Below, one piece after another: positions 21,751 through 31,050 of a stretch of 64,000 bases of DNA. Source of the DNA: JALHVH01 sp964585685 (GTDB lineage Bacteria > Acidobacteriota > Aminicenantia > Aminicenantales > Saccharicenantaceae); NCBI GenBank assembly GCA_964585685.1, contig CAZPEP010000067.1, forward strand, positions 1 through 64,000. Reading direction: 5' to 3'. The notes beneath the pieces were generated by a model. That model saw only the letters and a list, made by a program, of their open reading frames with translations. It did no database searches and was not told where the DNA came from. The first letter of the stretch is position 1, and each line of letters opens with the position of its first letter. A program made the position numbers and the translations under genes.

Positions 21751-23836
21751 GGACTTTTGTCAGGACCTCTTCGAGGGTCCGATCGGCACGGCTGACGGCC
21801 TGAGCCAGGAGAGTGATCTGCTCCCTGGCCCGGGCCCAATCTTTTTCTTCGACAGCCTCGGTCACGCCGGGAAGGACTTCCGGGTCGTAAGTGAACTTGC
21901 AGGCGTAGATGAGGTGCTTGAACCAGGGGCGCTTAGGGATGCCCCCGGGAGATCCGAGATCTCTTTCCGTTTGCATCAAAGCGGCACTTATAGCCTGAAA
22001 AGTTTCGGATGGGACCGGGCTCCCCTGAGAGAGGAGCTGTTCGATGTGTCGGTTCAGCTCCCGGGCGGTCTTTTTAAAACTCTCGATCCGGCTTGCGAGG
22101 AGGTTGAGGTCGGGAGAGATCGAGCTTTCTCCTTGACGTACGATCTCCTTGACATAAGTGCCGATCTCTCCGGCATAGGCTTCATAATCGAAAGGGTAGA
22201 TTTGGGCATTGGCCAGCCTTAATGCCGCTATCCCCCAGAGCGTCGCCAGGGTCGCGTGATAGCGGAATTGGGGGTCGCCGAAATGCGACATCCAGTAAAA
22301 ATCGTCATACTGGGAATGGTAGACTCCATAAGGGCCTTCGAAGCCCATTCCCAGGACGGGCATGCAGACGAAATTCAGGAAGGCCGTGTGGTCGCTGCCG
22401 CTTCCGACCCGAGTCTCGAGCTTTTTCATGGTTTTGTAAATTGTTTTTCCGGTATTGGGATCCAAAACTTCCTGAGCGATTTGCTGCATAAAATCGCCAA
22501 GCGAAGGCACGGCTTCCGCCCCAAACGTGGGTCCGCTCACGGCGGAATCGACGTTGATATACACAACGCCATCTTTCTTCAGCTTGTCCGCATGCTGCTC
22601 CGCCCATTCCGTTGAACCGGTCAGGGTGTTCTCCTCGGCGTCCCAGTTACAAAAAACGATGGTCCGTTTCGGCCGGTAGCCGTCTTTCACCAGCCGTCCC
22701 ATGTTCTGAGCGAGACCGAGCTGGGCCGCCGTGCCGCTGCTCGGGTCGACGGCCCCGTAAACCCATGCATCCCGGTGGTTCCCGACGACGACCCATTTTT
22801 CGGGCTCTTCCCGTCCCATGATCTTGCCGACCACATTCCATATGGAGCCGACGGGATTATCCATGTCCACCTTGAGATGGACTTTGGCCGGCCCCGGACC
22901 GACGTGGTAGGCGAAAGGCAGGCCTCCCTGCCACTCCGGCGGGACGGCCGGGCCGGCCAGGTTCTCGAGGAGCGGCCGTGCTTCTTTATGCGAGAGGGGA
23001 ACGGCCATGATTTTCGGCAGTATCTCCGACTCCTCCGGCTTCAGTCGCCGGGCTCCCGGGATCGAGGCCCAGCCGGGAGTCAGCGGGTCTCCGGGGACGA
23101 TGAAATCGAAAGGAATACCGCCCCGTTGGATATGACTTTCCGGCCCCCAAGGCCCGTCGGGAAAAACGGCGCCGCGCGCATATCCGTCTTCTTTGGGGTC
23201 GGAATAGACGAGCAGGCCGGCGGCGCCCCTCCGTTGGGCCGTCATGGCTTTGAAGCCCCGATAGCTGTAGGGCTCCGAGTACCGGACCAGGGCGATCTTG
23301 CCCTTGATGTCGATCCCCATCTCCAGCAGTCGGTCATAATCTTCCGGATTCCCGCCGTGGGCATAGACCACGGGAGCCGTGACTTCTCCGGAGGCCGAAT
23401 AGGCATTGAATCCGATGCTGACCTGGCTGCCAAAAGAATCCTTGTCGACGGGATAGCCTTCTTCCCTCAAAGTAGCCTTATAAACAACGGGTTCGACCAT
23501 TTCCACGATGATCTCTTTGGGATAGGAAAGGAGGACCTGGTACTCGACGAGCTCCACGTCCTCGAGGCCGAATTCCTTGAATTTATCCCTGACATAGACG
23601 GCGAGCTCATAGTTCCGCCCAGTGCCCGCGATGTGAGGCTCTTCCGTCAAAAATCTCAAATGCTTTTCATAAACCTTGGGGTCGGCCAGCTTTTTGAGCG
23701 CGGCTTCTATTTGACGCTCTTCTCTTGAGCCGTGCCCAGTGAATCCTTTGATTCTTTCTTCGCCCAACTCTCCTTGGGTCGGCAGAAAAAGAAGGATCAT
23801 GAGGCTTATGAAAATTCCCCATTTTAAATATTTCAT
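21725..23836 (-). CDS. Exported M28 peptidase, glutamate carboxypeptidase II-like
   Basis: 703 residues from ATG 23836. Signal peptide (WGIFISLMILLFLPTQG). A protease-associated (PA) insert lies near 170-330 (PVVYAHGGNPEDYDRLLEMG, KGKIALVRYSEPYSYRGFKA). The M28 zinc ligands are in order: VVGNHRDAWVYGAVDPSSG (His, Asp), CNWDAEENTLTGS (Glu), YINVDSAVSG (Asp), VYHSQYDDFYW (His). The helical dimerisation domain is C-terminal. GCPII-type enzymes release C-terminal acidic residues. The ATG overlaps the PhzF stop by 4 bp. The 3' end overlaps the convergent receptor gene by 26 bp. Confidence 0.9.
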   Translation of the reverse strand: MKYLKWGIFISLMILLFLPTQGELGEERIKGFTGHGSREERQIEAALKKLADPKVYEKHLRFLTEEPHIAGTGRNYELAVYVRDKFKEFGLEDVELVEYQVLLSYPKEIIVEMVEPVVYKATLREEGYPVDKDSFGSQVSIGFNAYSASGEVTAPVVYAHGGNPEDYDRLLEMGIDIKGKIALVRYSEPYSYRGFKAMTAQRRGAAGLLVYSDPKEDGYARGAVFPDGPWGPESHIQRGGIPFDFIVPGDPLTPGWASIPGARRLKPEESEILPKIMAVPLSHKEARPLLENLAGPAVPPEWQGGLPFAYHVGPGPAKVHLKVDMDNPVGSIWNVVGKIMGREEPEKWVVVGNHRDAWVYGAVDPSSGTAAQLGLAQNMGRLVKDGYRPKRTIVFCNWDAEENTLTGSTEWAEQHADKLKKDGVVYINVDSAVSGPTFGAEAVPSLGDFMQQIAQEVLDPNTGKTIYKTMKKLETRVGSGSDHTAFLNFVCMPVLGMGFEGPYGVYHSQYDDFYWMSHFGDPQFRYHATLATLWGIAALRLANAQIYPFDYEAYAGEIGTYVKEIVRQGESSISPDLNLLASRIESFKKTARELNRHIEQLLSQGSPVPSETFQAISAALMQTERDLGSPGGIPKRPWFKHLIYACKFTYDPEVLPGVTEAVEEKDWARAREQITLLAQAVSRADRTLEEVLTKVLKRRISTR

Positions 23837-24723
23837 CGTCCAACCTCCAACGAAAAGATCTTTTCTTCGGCCGCGGTCGCCTTTCCTCCCACATGAACAC
23901 CCGTTATATCCTTGTTCCCGATATCGAGGCGAACGAGTATTTCCGAAGGCCTTCCCATGCCATATCCCTGTTCGAAAACCAGCCTTTGAGCCTGCTCCTC
24001 CGTCACCTGGCCATGCTTGAACAAATAGCAGGCGAGGGCGCCGGACGACGTTCCCGTCGCCGCTTCTTCCGGGATCCCATATAAGGGAGCGAAGTTTCTG
24101 CAATAAGCCGTGGATTTGTGTTTCGTCTCCAAGCTGAACGCATGATAACCCACGGCTCCGTATTTTTTGCTGATTTCGGCGATCTTGTCGAGATCGGGTT
24201 CGATGTTGGAAAGCGCCCCGAGCGAAATGACGGGAACCATGATGTCGCGGAGCCCGGTGGAGACGATCTCGACCGGCATATCCGGGGCGAGTGAATCGAG
24301 CCCTATTCCCAGGGATCCGGCGACTTCTCCGCGATCGATCGTGTTTCCGAAGAACGGCAAGGTCTGCTCCATGAAAACGGTCCCGTCCTCTTGAACTTCG
24401 ACTCCGAGGATCCCCGCCTTTGTTTCCTGGCTATGTTTTCCAGCCCGTATCCGTTGAAGCCCGAAAAGGAGAGAGAAAACGGCAATGGTCGCGTGGCCGC
24501 AGAGATCCACCTCGGCGGCCGGAGTGAAGAACCTTATCTTAAAGCCCGCCGCGACGGACTTTTGAACGAACGCCGTTTCCGATAAACCGACTCTCGAGGC
24601 GATCCATTGCATGGAGGGCTCCGCCAAAAGATCCGCATCCAGCACGACCCCCGCGGGATTCCCGCCCCTCTTGGCTTTGGCAAATGCGTTCAAAGCGTAG
24701 ACTCTGATCCTCCGCTTTTTCAT
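23833..24723 (-). CDS. PhzF-family isomerase/epimerase-like protein
   Basis: 296 residues from ATG 24723. Two-fold PhzF barrel: YALNAFAKAKRGGNPAGVVL with the conserved N-P-A-G, then VGLSETAFV with the catalytic Glu49, TPAAEVDLCGHATIAVFSLL, and EEAATGTSSGALACYLFKHG near the C-terminus. PhzF proteins do proton-shift isomerisations; most homologues have unknown substrates. Translational coupling to an exported peptidase (ATGA overlap) suggests a role in handling a released amino acid derivative, which is inference. Confidence 0.87.
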   Translation of the reverse strand: MKKRRIRVYALNAFAKAKRGGNPAGVVLDADLLAEPSMQWIASRVGLSETAFVQKSVAAGFKIRFFTPAAEVDLCGHATIAVFSLLFGLQRIRAGKHSQETKAGILGVEVQEDGTVFMEQTLPFFGNTIDRGEVAGSLGIGLDSLAPDMPVEIVSTGLRDIMVPVISLGALSNIEPDLDKIAEISKKYGAVGYHAFSLETKHKSTAYCRNFAPLYGIPEEAATGTSSGALACYLFKHGQVTEEQAQRLVFEQGYGMGRPSEILVRLDIGNKDITGVHVGGKATAAEEKIFSLEVGR

Positions 24724-24773
24724 AACAGGACCTCCTCGCGTCCGATCCGCCATCTTTGGCCCCCGATGAATCC

Positions 24774-24803
24774 TTGACATGAGAGCGAATAGTTTCTTAG
24801 ACT
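24774..24803 (+). promoter_or_regulatory. Promoter of the ankyrin lipoprotein gene
   Basis: TTGACA (24774-24779), 18 bp, TAGACT (24798-24803). AAGGAGGG at 24823-24830 is the ribosome binding site for ATG 24835. Confidence 0.45.
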
Positions 24804-24834
24804 CATGACAATACTAATATGCAAGGAGGGCTTG

Positions 24835-25527
24835 ATGAAAGCGAAAAGATGGTCGGCCCTTTTCGCCCTTCTCATGATCCTTCTTGGCTGTTCCGGCAAA
24901 GAAGAGCGGGCTCGCCGGGAATTGGAGAAGCTGGGCATCGAAGACTCGGAAAAAAGATTTTTTGAGGCCGTCGTCAAGGGAGAGGGATCGATCGTCAGCC
25001 TGTTCCTGGAGGCGGGCATGTCCCCGAACGCAAAGCAAGGGGGAATCACGGTCCTGATGGAGGCATCCCGGAGAGGAAGGACACACCTGCAGGTCGCCGC
25101 TGCCTTGATTCGGGCCGGAGCGGAGATCGACGTTCAAGATCCTTATGGAGTGACGCCGCTCCTGTTCGCGGCCATCAGCGGCTCCCCGGAGACCATCCGA
25201 AGGCTGCTGAAAAACGGAGCGAATGTGAAGGCCAAAGATGCGGACGGACGAACGGCGCTCATCGAGAGCCTGACGACGGAGAACGATCTGCCCCCCGAAA
25301 CGATCGAGGAACTTATTCAAGCGGGGTCCGAGGTCAACGTCCGGATCTACGGGGGCCTGACCCCTCTTATGATCGCGGCCGCCGGGAATTCCAGAATTCT
25401 TCAGGCCCTGATCCGGGCCGGAGCCGCTGTGAATGCCGCGGACGACTGGGGAACAACGGTCTTGAGATGGGCCAAGGATTCTCCGGAGAACGGCAGGATC
25501 CTCAAAGAGGCGGGCGCCAAGGAATGA
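24835..25527 (+). CDS. Ankyrin-repeat lipoprotein
   Basis: 230 residues from ATG 24835. Lipobox LLGC follows a hydrophobic leader (WSALFALLMILLGC), so it is lipidated at Cys19-20. Four to five ankyrin repeats follow, each with the G-x-T-x-L and A-A motifs: GITVLMEASRRGR, YGVTPLLFAAISGSPETIRR, DGRTALIESL, GGLTPLMIAAAGNSRILQAL, and a last DDWGTTVLRWA. Likely a periplasmic protein-binding surface. The HDAC-like gene follows 45 bp later on the same strand, so they may be co-transcribed. Confidence 0.8.
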   Translation: MKAKRWSALFALLMILLGCSGKEERARRELEKLGIEDSEKRFFEAVVKGEGSIVSLFLEAGMSPNAKQGGITVLMEASRRGRTHLQVAAALIRAGAEIDVQDPYGVTPLLFAAISGSPETIRRLLKNGANVKAKDADGRTALIESLTTENDLPPETIEELIQAGSEVNVRIYGGLTPLMIAAAGNSRILQALIRAGAAVNAADDWGTTVLRWAKDSPENGRILKEAGAKE

Positions 25528-25572
25528 CGTCACCCCCGGGAGACCGGACCGATGATCGGAAAGGAGTTCGGA

Positions 25573-26607
25573 ATGAGGAGACGAACATTTCTTCGCCTTG
25601 CCGTGGGGAGCCCGGCATTCGCGCTTATGACGCCTAAGTCTCTGACAATGCAAGAGAAACTCATCGCAAACACCGCCCTCGTGGAGGATGACATCTATCT
25701 CAAGCATGACACCGGCGAGGGCGCCTGGGAAAATGGTCAGCGCCTCAAGGCGGTTCACGACGGGCTCAAGGATGCGAATCTTCTGGATTCCCTGCGTCCC
25801 GTCGCTCCTCAAAAAGCCGAGCTGGAATGGGTGGAGTTGGTCCATCGGAAGCAATACGTAGAAACAGCGAAGAAGGACGCTGAAAGCGGCGCCAAAGTCC
25901 TTTCGACCGGGCACACCCTCCTCTCGAAAGACTCCTACGATGTCGCCTTGTGGGCGGTTGGCGGCGTGCTGTCGGCCTGCGATGCCGTCATGGACGGGAA
26001 AACCCGGAACGCTTTCTGCGCCGTGCGTCCCCCGGGTCACCATGCCGGGCGGGATAAAGGAATGGGATTTTGCATTTTCAATAACGCCGCCGTCGCCGCC
26101 AGGTATGTGCAGAAAAAATACGGCGTGGAAAAGGTCCTGATCGTCGACTGGGATGTCCACCACGGAAACGGCACCCAGGAAATTTTCTATGAGGACGGGA
26201 GCGTTTTTTATTTCAGCACCCACCAATGGCCGTGGTATCCTTTTACGGGAAGCGAAGATGAAACCGGGGAGGGGGAGGGGAGGGGGACGACTCTGAACGC
26301 CCCCCTGCCGGCAGGCTCCGGGGATGAAGAGCTCGTGGGCGCCTTTGAAACCCGACTGCTCCCGCAAGCCCTCAAGTTCAAGCCGGATTTCATCCTGATC
26401 TCGGCCGGATTCGATTCCCGGAGCGCCGATCCATTGGGACGGTTTCGATTAACGGATGAAGGATTCAAGAAGCTGACCCGGATCATGCTCCGCATCGCCG
26501 ACGCATCCGCGGAAGGCCGCTTGGTTTCGATCCTGGAGGGAGGCTACAGTCTCAAAGGGCTTTCCATGGCCGTCCCGGCTCATATCGAGGCCCTTGTCAA
26601 AGGGTAG
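25573..26607 (+). CDS. Histone-deacetylase-family amidohydrolase with Tat-like leader
   Basis: 344 residues from ATG 25573 (AAGGAG 7 bp upstream). The N-terminus MRRRTFLRLAVGSPAFALM fits a twin-arginine signal, although the hydrophobic part is short. Catalytic motifs are complete: CAVRPPGHHAGRDKGMGFCI (His-His), VLIVDWDVHHGNGTQ (Asp, His metal ligands), ILISAGFDSRSADPLG (second Asp) and ILEGGYS. Class II HDAC-like bacterial enzymes deacetylate polyamines or other acetylamines. If exported, the substrate is periplasmic, which would be unusual for the family. Confidence 0.87.
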   Translation: MRRRTFLRLAVGSPAFALMTPKSLTMQEKLIANTALVEDDIYLKHDTGEGAWENGQRLKAVHDGLKDANLLDSLRPVAPQKAELEWVELVHRKQYVETAKKDAESGAKVLSTGHTLLSKDSYDVALWAVGGVLSACDAVMDGKTRNAFCAVRPPGHHAGRDKGMGFCIFNNAAVAARYVQKKYGVEKVLIVDWDVHHGNGTQEIFYEDGSVFYFSTHQWPWYPFTGSEDETGEGEGRGTTLNAPLPAGSGDEELVGAFETRLLPQALKFKPDFILISAGFDSRSADPLGRFRLTDEGFKKLTRIMLRIADASAEGRLVSILEGGYSLKGLSMAVPAHIEALVKG

Positions 26608-26686
26608 CTGCTCGATAGGCCGTGAACCCGATCCGGGTCAACCAATGGGCGCCGTTCCTACTGTTTGACCAGGACGAACGCGGGAA

Positions 26687-29464
26687 CTAGAATTCCAGCC
26701 GCAGTCCGACCTGAGCTCGTCTCGGGAAGAACATTTCATCGGCTTTGCGGTAAGCGTCGGACCAGACGCTGTATCCCGGATTATGGGGATAATCGGAAAA
26801 ATAGCCGATGACGGTGTCCGCGTTGAAAAGGTTGAAAACATCGACGGTGGCGCTGAGTTTCATGGTCCTGTAGACCCCAACCGTCTTCTGAAGCCGGAGG
26901 TCCAGGACGCTCCAGGCGGGGAACCTCTCCCGGCCTCTCGGCTCCGCCAGGATCATCCTTTCCCCCTGATCCGGGTAGACCCTGACGAATGTCGGAATGG
27001 GCCTACCCGTTTGGTAAAGGTAATTCACGCCGGCCAGGATCCCCCAGGGGAGCGCGTAGCTGGCTGAAAGCTTGAAGACCCAGGCGCGGTCATGGTTTAA
27101 ATATCCCCTGGCGTTGATCAGGTCGTTGGGATCCTGCCCGAAGAACTTCGTGTACCATATCATCGCCTGTTGCGACATCGAATGGGCGGTGTTGTTCAGG
27201 CCCTTCATCCGCGACCAGGTGAGGGAGGCGCTGAGCTGCCAGTTGTCGGAAAACCTCTTTGTCAGCGAAAAGATGACGGCTTTATAAGTCTGGTCGAATC
27301 TTTCTCCAAAGCGGGACGGCTGGGTGATCCAGTAATCATTTGTCTCCATACCGCTGGTCTGGTTCCATACGGAATAGGTTCTGCCGTTGTCGGGAGACAC
27401 CATGTCGACCTGCTCGTATTGCGCGCCGCGGTCTTCCCAGCCGATCAGGTTCTTTTCATGCTTGTAGACGTAGGTTGCGGCGACGGAGAAATGGGCCAGG
27501 ACCTCCCTTTCGAGCCCGATGGAAAATTGATCCGCGTAGGGGTTCTTGAGCTTCGGATCGACCGTATAGTTCATGGCGCCCGGAATCGTGTCAACGAATG
27601 CCCACGCATTGAGGTCCCAGTCCCAGGAATAGATCTTATAGTCGGTGACGTTCGGTCCCGGCCAGTTCCAATTGGACATGAGAAGGGCGTCGTAATAACG
27701 GCCGTAAGACGCCTTGAGGAGCGTTTTCTTGTCCGAAGTGAGCTGAAAGGCCAGCCCGACACGGGGAGAGATCGTGTTCCATTGGACGACATCCGGAATC
27801 CCCGGGGTCATCTCTCCGGTCTTCTGCCAGCCTCGATAGACCGGGAACGATTGAATGGAACCGGCGTTGTGATCGAATCTCAGCCCCAGGTTCACCGTCA
27901 ATCTGTCGCCGATCTTCCAGGAATCATCGATGAAGGCTGCGATGGAATTGACGACGCCGCCGTAGCTGAAGACATCCTGTTCGTACATGTAATAGGGATA
28001 CCCGCCGTAATCATAATAGGAGCGGCCCCCGGTATAGCCTCCGTGATTCTCGGCGGTTCCTCGGCTGAACTGAACCCCCATCTTGAAGTCGTGGTCCCCC
28101 GCAAGAAAATCTTCGGCAAAATAGGATAGGCTTGCGCTCAGCTGATGTCGGGTCACCGTGTACACCCACGGGAACCAGACCCCTTGGGAGGTGATCCCCG
28201 TAAGGCCATCATAATGACTCGGGGTTTCAAGGCTGGAGTGGATGGGGAGCCAATCGTCATCGCTCCACCATCCGCCGTATTTCAGGTCCAGAAAGGCGCT
28301 GTCGCTCATCAGCCACGTATACATGAGGTTCCAGGTGGGCGTGTGTCCGACCTCGGAGGCGACGGCTTCCTTCGTGTAGTAGGGAGTCATGGGGTCCGGG
28401 ATGTCGAAATATTCGTAATAAAGGGAGCCCACCAGCCGATGGCTTTTGCCCAGCTCCGAAGAGAGCTTGAAAAAGACCTTGTCGCCCTTGTTGCGCGCGG
28501 GAAATTCGGGGTTCGAGAGCCAGGCGGTATAGGAATCCTCCACCCTTTCGTATGAGCTGAAGAACCAAAGCCTGTCCTTGAGGATGGGTCCCCCGAGCGT
28601 GAAGGAAGCGTCCAGGAACCTGTCCCGATGGTAGGAGAACGCCGCGGGATCCTCCGGCGCGGGGTTGTTGTCCGCGACGAGCCCCTGGAATTGCCCATAA
28701 TAGCTTGCGCTTCCTTCGAATTTGTTCCCTCCGGACTTGGTGACGATGTTGATGACGGCTCCGGTGAATTGCCCGTACTCGGCCGGGACGCCGATCCCCG
28801 TCGTTTCGACCTCGGCGAAGACTTCCGGATTCACCCACTGCCAGGCGGAACCGATATCGAGGTTCCTGATGTCGACGCCGTCGAGCTGATAATCACTCGA
28901 CTCATAATTGGACCCGTAGGCCACGAGCCTGTCCCCATCTCCCTGCTGCGAATCCATGACCAGGCCGGGAGCCTGCTTGACGACGTCGAAAAAGGTGAAC
29001 CTGCCGCTGGGAAGCTGCTCCAAAAGCTCCTTGCTGAAGGTGGTCGTCATGCCCGATTTGGTGACGTCGATGAGAGGCGCCGGCGCCTGGACCGTCAGGA
29101 ATTCCTCGACGGCCGCGACCTTCATTACGGTGTCCTCGGTCACGGTGGCGTCTATGGAGACTTTCACGTTCGACCTGCGGATCGTTTCGAATCCGTTGAG
29201 AACGAACACGATCGTGTACGTCCCGGGAGGCAAATTGATGAACCGGTACGAACCTTTCCCGGACGTCGTTTCCTCATGGACGCCGCCCATCAAGGCCGGG
29301 CTCGCGAGCTGCACGATCACTCCGGGAAGCGGAGCGCCCGCATCATCCGTGACCTCGCCCACGATCTTTCCGGTGAGCCTCTGGGCAAAGGAGGCGCCGC
29401 TTGTGACGAGGACGAGGAGCGCCCAAACGACGGCACATTTTGTCGAACGCCTTGATATGGTCAT
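26687..29464 (-). CDS. TonB-dependent receptor 3 with carboxypeptidase-regulatory-like domain
   Basis: 925 residues. Leader SRRSTKCAVVWALLVLVTSG, cut after SFA-Q. Beta-sandwich domain (GKIVGEVTDDAGAPLPGVIV), plug with VPAEYGQFTGAVINIVTKSG, and barrel ending in Phe (VGLRLEF). AAGGGG lies before the ATG, and TTGACA with a weak -10 (TAAAAT, 15-bp spacing) upstream. It diverges from the MttB gene at 29593 with a 128-bp gap, so the two may be co-regulated. Ligand unknown. Confidence 0.9.
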   Translation of the reverse strand: MTISRRSTKCAVVWALLVLVTSGASFAQRLTGKIVGEVTDDAGAPLPGVIVQLASPALMGGVHEETTSGKGSYRFINLPPGTYTIVFVLNGFETIRRSNVKVSIDATVTEDTVMKVAAVEEFLTVQAPAPLIDVTKSGMTTTFSKELLEQLPSGRFTFFDVVKQAPGLVMDSQQGDGDRLVAYGSNYESSDYQLDGVDIRNLDIGSAWQWVNPEVFAEVETTGIGVPAEYGQFTGAVINIVTKSGGNKFEGSASYYGQFQGLVADNNPAPEDPAAFSYHRDRFLDASFTLGGPILKDRLWFFSSYERVEDSYTAWLSNPEFPARNKGDKVFFKLSSELGKSHRLVGSLYYEYFDIPDPMTPYYTKEAVASEVGHTPTWNLMYTWLMSDSAFLDLKYGGWWSDDDWLPIHSSLETPSHYDGLTGITSQGVWFPWVYTVTRHQLSASLSYFAEDFLAGDHDFKMGVQFSRGTAENHGGYTGGRSYYDYGGYPYYMYEQDVFSYGGVVNSIAAFIDDSWKIGDRLTVNLGLRFDHNAGSIQSFPVYRGWQKTGEMTPGIPDVVQWNTISPRVGLAFQLTSDKKTLLKASYGRYYDALLMSNWNWPGPNVTDYKIYSWDWDLNAWAFVDTIPGAMNYTVDPKLKNPYADQFSIGLEREVLAHFSVAATYVYKHEKNLIGWEDRGAQYEQVDMVSPDNGRTYSVWNQTSGMETNDYWITQPSRFGERFDQTYKAVIFSLTKRFSDNWQLSASLTWSRMKGLNNTAHSMSQQAMIWYTKFFGQDPNDLINARGYLNHDRAWVFKLSASYALPWGILAGVNYLYQTGRPIPTFVRVYPDQGERMILAEPRGRERFPAWSVLDLRLQKTVGVYRTMKLSATVDVFNLFNADTVIGYFSDYPHNPGYSVWSDAYRKADEMFFPRRAQVGLRLEF

Positions 29465-29592
29465 TTTTTTCCCCTTAAATCTAATATTTTATTCTCCGCG
29501 GCGGCTTGTCAAGGATTATTTGGATTTTCCTTTCGAGGATCCTCGAGTCGGGCTCATTGACAAGAGCTCATCGGGGGGGATATAAGGGTCCC

Positions 29593-31041
29593 ATGCCGGA
29601 TCCGCGGGCCAAATACGGATATCCGCAGGGTTTTGGTTTTCCGCGCCTGACGGAGGAACAATGCCGCAGGATGCATGAAGCCGCCCTGGATCTTTTGGAA
29701 CGCGTCGGCGCGCGTCTTGATCTTCAGGAGGCCGTGGCCCTGCTCAAGAGCGCGGGCGCCCGGGTAACGGACGACAATCTGGTTCACATCCCCTCGAGCC
29801 TTGTCGAAAAAGCATTGTCGGTGGCCCCCAAGCACGTCGTCTTGTACGACCGCCATGGCCACCCGGCCATGCCCGTGGAGGGGCACCGGTGTTTTTATGG
29901 GCCCGGGTCGGATTGCCTGAACATCATCGACCATCGCGACGGCACGCGCCGCGAGCCCCGGTGGAAAGATCTCGAAGAGGGTGTGACCCTCTGCGACTCT
30001 TTATCGAATATCGATTTTGTCATGTCCATGGTCCTGCCGCGGGACGTCGATACGGCCTTGGCCGACCGCTTTCAGATGGAGGCCATGCTGTCTTTTACGA
30101 CCAAACCGATCATCTATGTTACCTATGAATTGGCCGGTTGCCTGGACGCCGTCGAAATGGCCGAGACCGTGGCCGGAGGCGCCGAGGCCTTGAGGGAGAA
30201 ACCGACGGCCGCCTGTTACATCAACGTCGTTTCAGGACTGCGTCATAACAAAGAAGCCCTGGAAAAGCTCCTGTTCCTGGCCTCAAAGAACCTCCCTCTG
30301 CTCTACATCCCCGCGTCGACGGCCGGCCTCACCAGCCCGGTCACGCCGGCGGGCTCGGTCGCCCTTGACTACGCGGGCGTCCTCGTCGGCCTGGTGCTCT
30401 CTCAATTGAAAAGGGAGGGAGCGCCGGTCATCGTCACCGGCATGCCGGCCGGGGGGACCTTCGACATGCGGACCCTTGTGACCTCGTACTGTGAGCCCGA
30501 ACGAACCATTACGCAGGCGGTGTCCCACTTTTATGGTCTCCCCATGTTCTCGATCGCCGGAGCCTCCGAATCCAAGGCCGTCGATTCCCAGGCGGCGGCG
30601 GAAGCGGCCCTGAGCCTTGTGGTCGAGTCCCTCGCGGGAGGCAACATCATTCATGACCTGGGATACCTGGAATCCGGGCTCACGTTCTCCTTCATCCAGC
30701 TGGCCCTCTGCGACGAGATCGTGAGCTGGATCAAGGGCTATATGAAAGGATTTGAAGTGAGCGACGAATCCCTGGCCCTGGATGTCATCGCGGAGATGGG
30801 GCCCGACGGCCAGTACTTGAACACGCGACACACCAAGGACCATTACCGGGAGCGCTGGTACCCCGGCCTCTTCGAGCGCGCGGATCATGGGACGTGGTTG
30901 AGAAACGGAGGGAAGGATCTCTCGGAACGGGCCGCGAACAGGATCGAAAAGACCCTCGCGGAGCACAAGCCCGCCCCATTGCCGCCCGATATCAAGGACA
31001 GGCTTCAAAAGATCGTCCGGAGAGCCCGGAGGAGCCCGTAG
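29593..31041 (+). CDS. MttB-family (non-pyrrolysine) methyltransferase 1
   Basis: 482 residues from ATG 29593. COG5598-type TIM barrel: FPRLTEEQCRRMHEAALDLL at the N-terminus, HRCFYGPGSDCLNIIDHRDG, TAACYINVVSGLRHNKEALE, and IVTGMPAGGTFDMRTLVTSY in the core. There is no in-frame TAG, so it lacks pyrrolysine and belongs with the MtgB/MtpB/MtcB-like enzymes that move methyl groups from quaternary amines to a corrinoid protein. No corrinoid protein gene is nearby. A convergent MFS carrier follows 9 bp away. Substrate unknown. Confidence 0.88.
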   Translation: MPDPRAKYGYPQGFGFPRLTEEQCRRMHEAALDLLERVGARLDLQEAVALLKSAGARVTDDNLVHIPSSLVEKALSVAPKHVVLYDRHGHPAMPVEGHRCFYGPGSDCLNIIDHRDGTRREPRWKDLEEGVTLCDSLSNIDFVMSMVLPRDVDTALADRFQMEAMLSFTTKPIIYVTYELAGCLDAVEMAETVAGGAEALREKPTAACYINVVSGLRHNKEALEKLLFLASKNLPLLYIPASTAGLTSPVTPAGSVALDYAGVLVGLVLSQLKREGAPVIVTGMPAGGTFDMRTLVTSYCEPERTITQAVSHFYGLPMFSIAGASESKAVDSQAAAEAALSLVVESLAGGNIIHDLGYLESGLTFSFIQLALCDEIVSWIKGYMKGFEVSDESLALDVIAEMGPDGQYLNTRHTKDHYRERWYPGLFERADHGTWLRNGGKDLSERAANRIEKTLAEHKPAPLPPDIKDRLQKIVRRARRSP

Positions 31042-31050
31042 CTTCTATCT

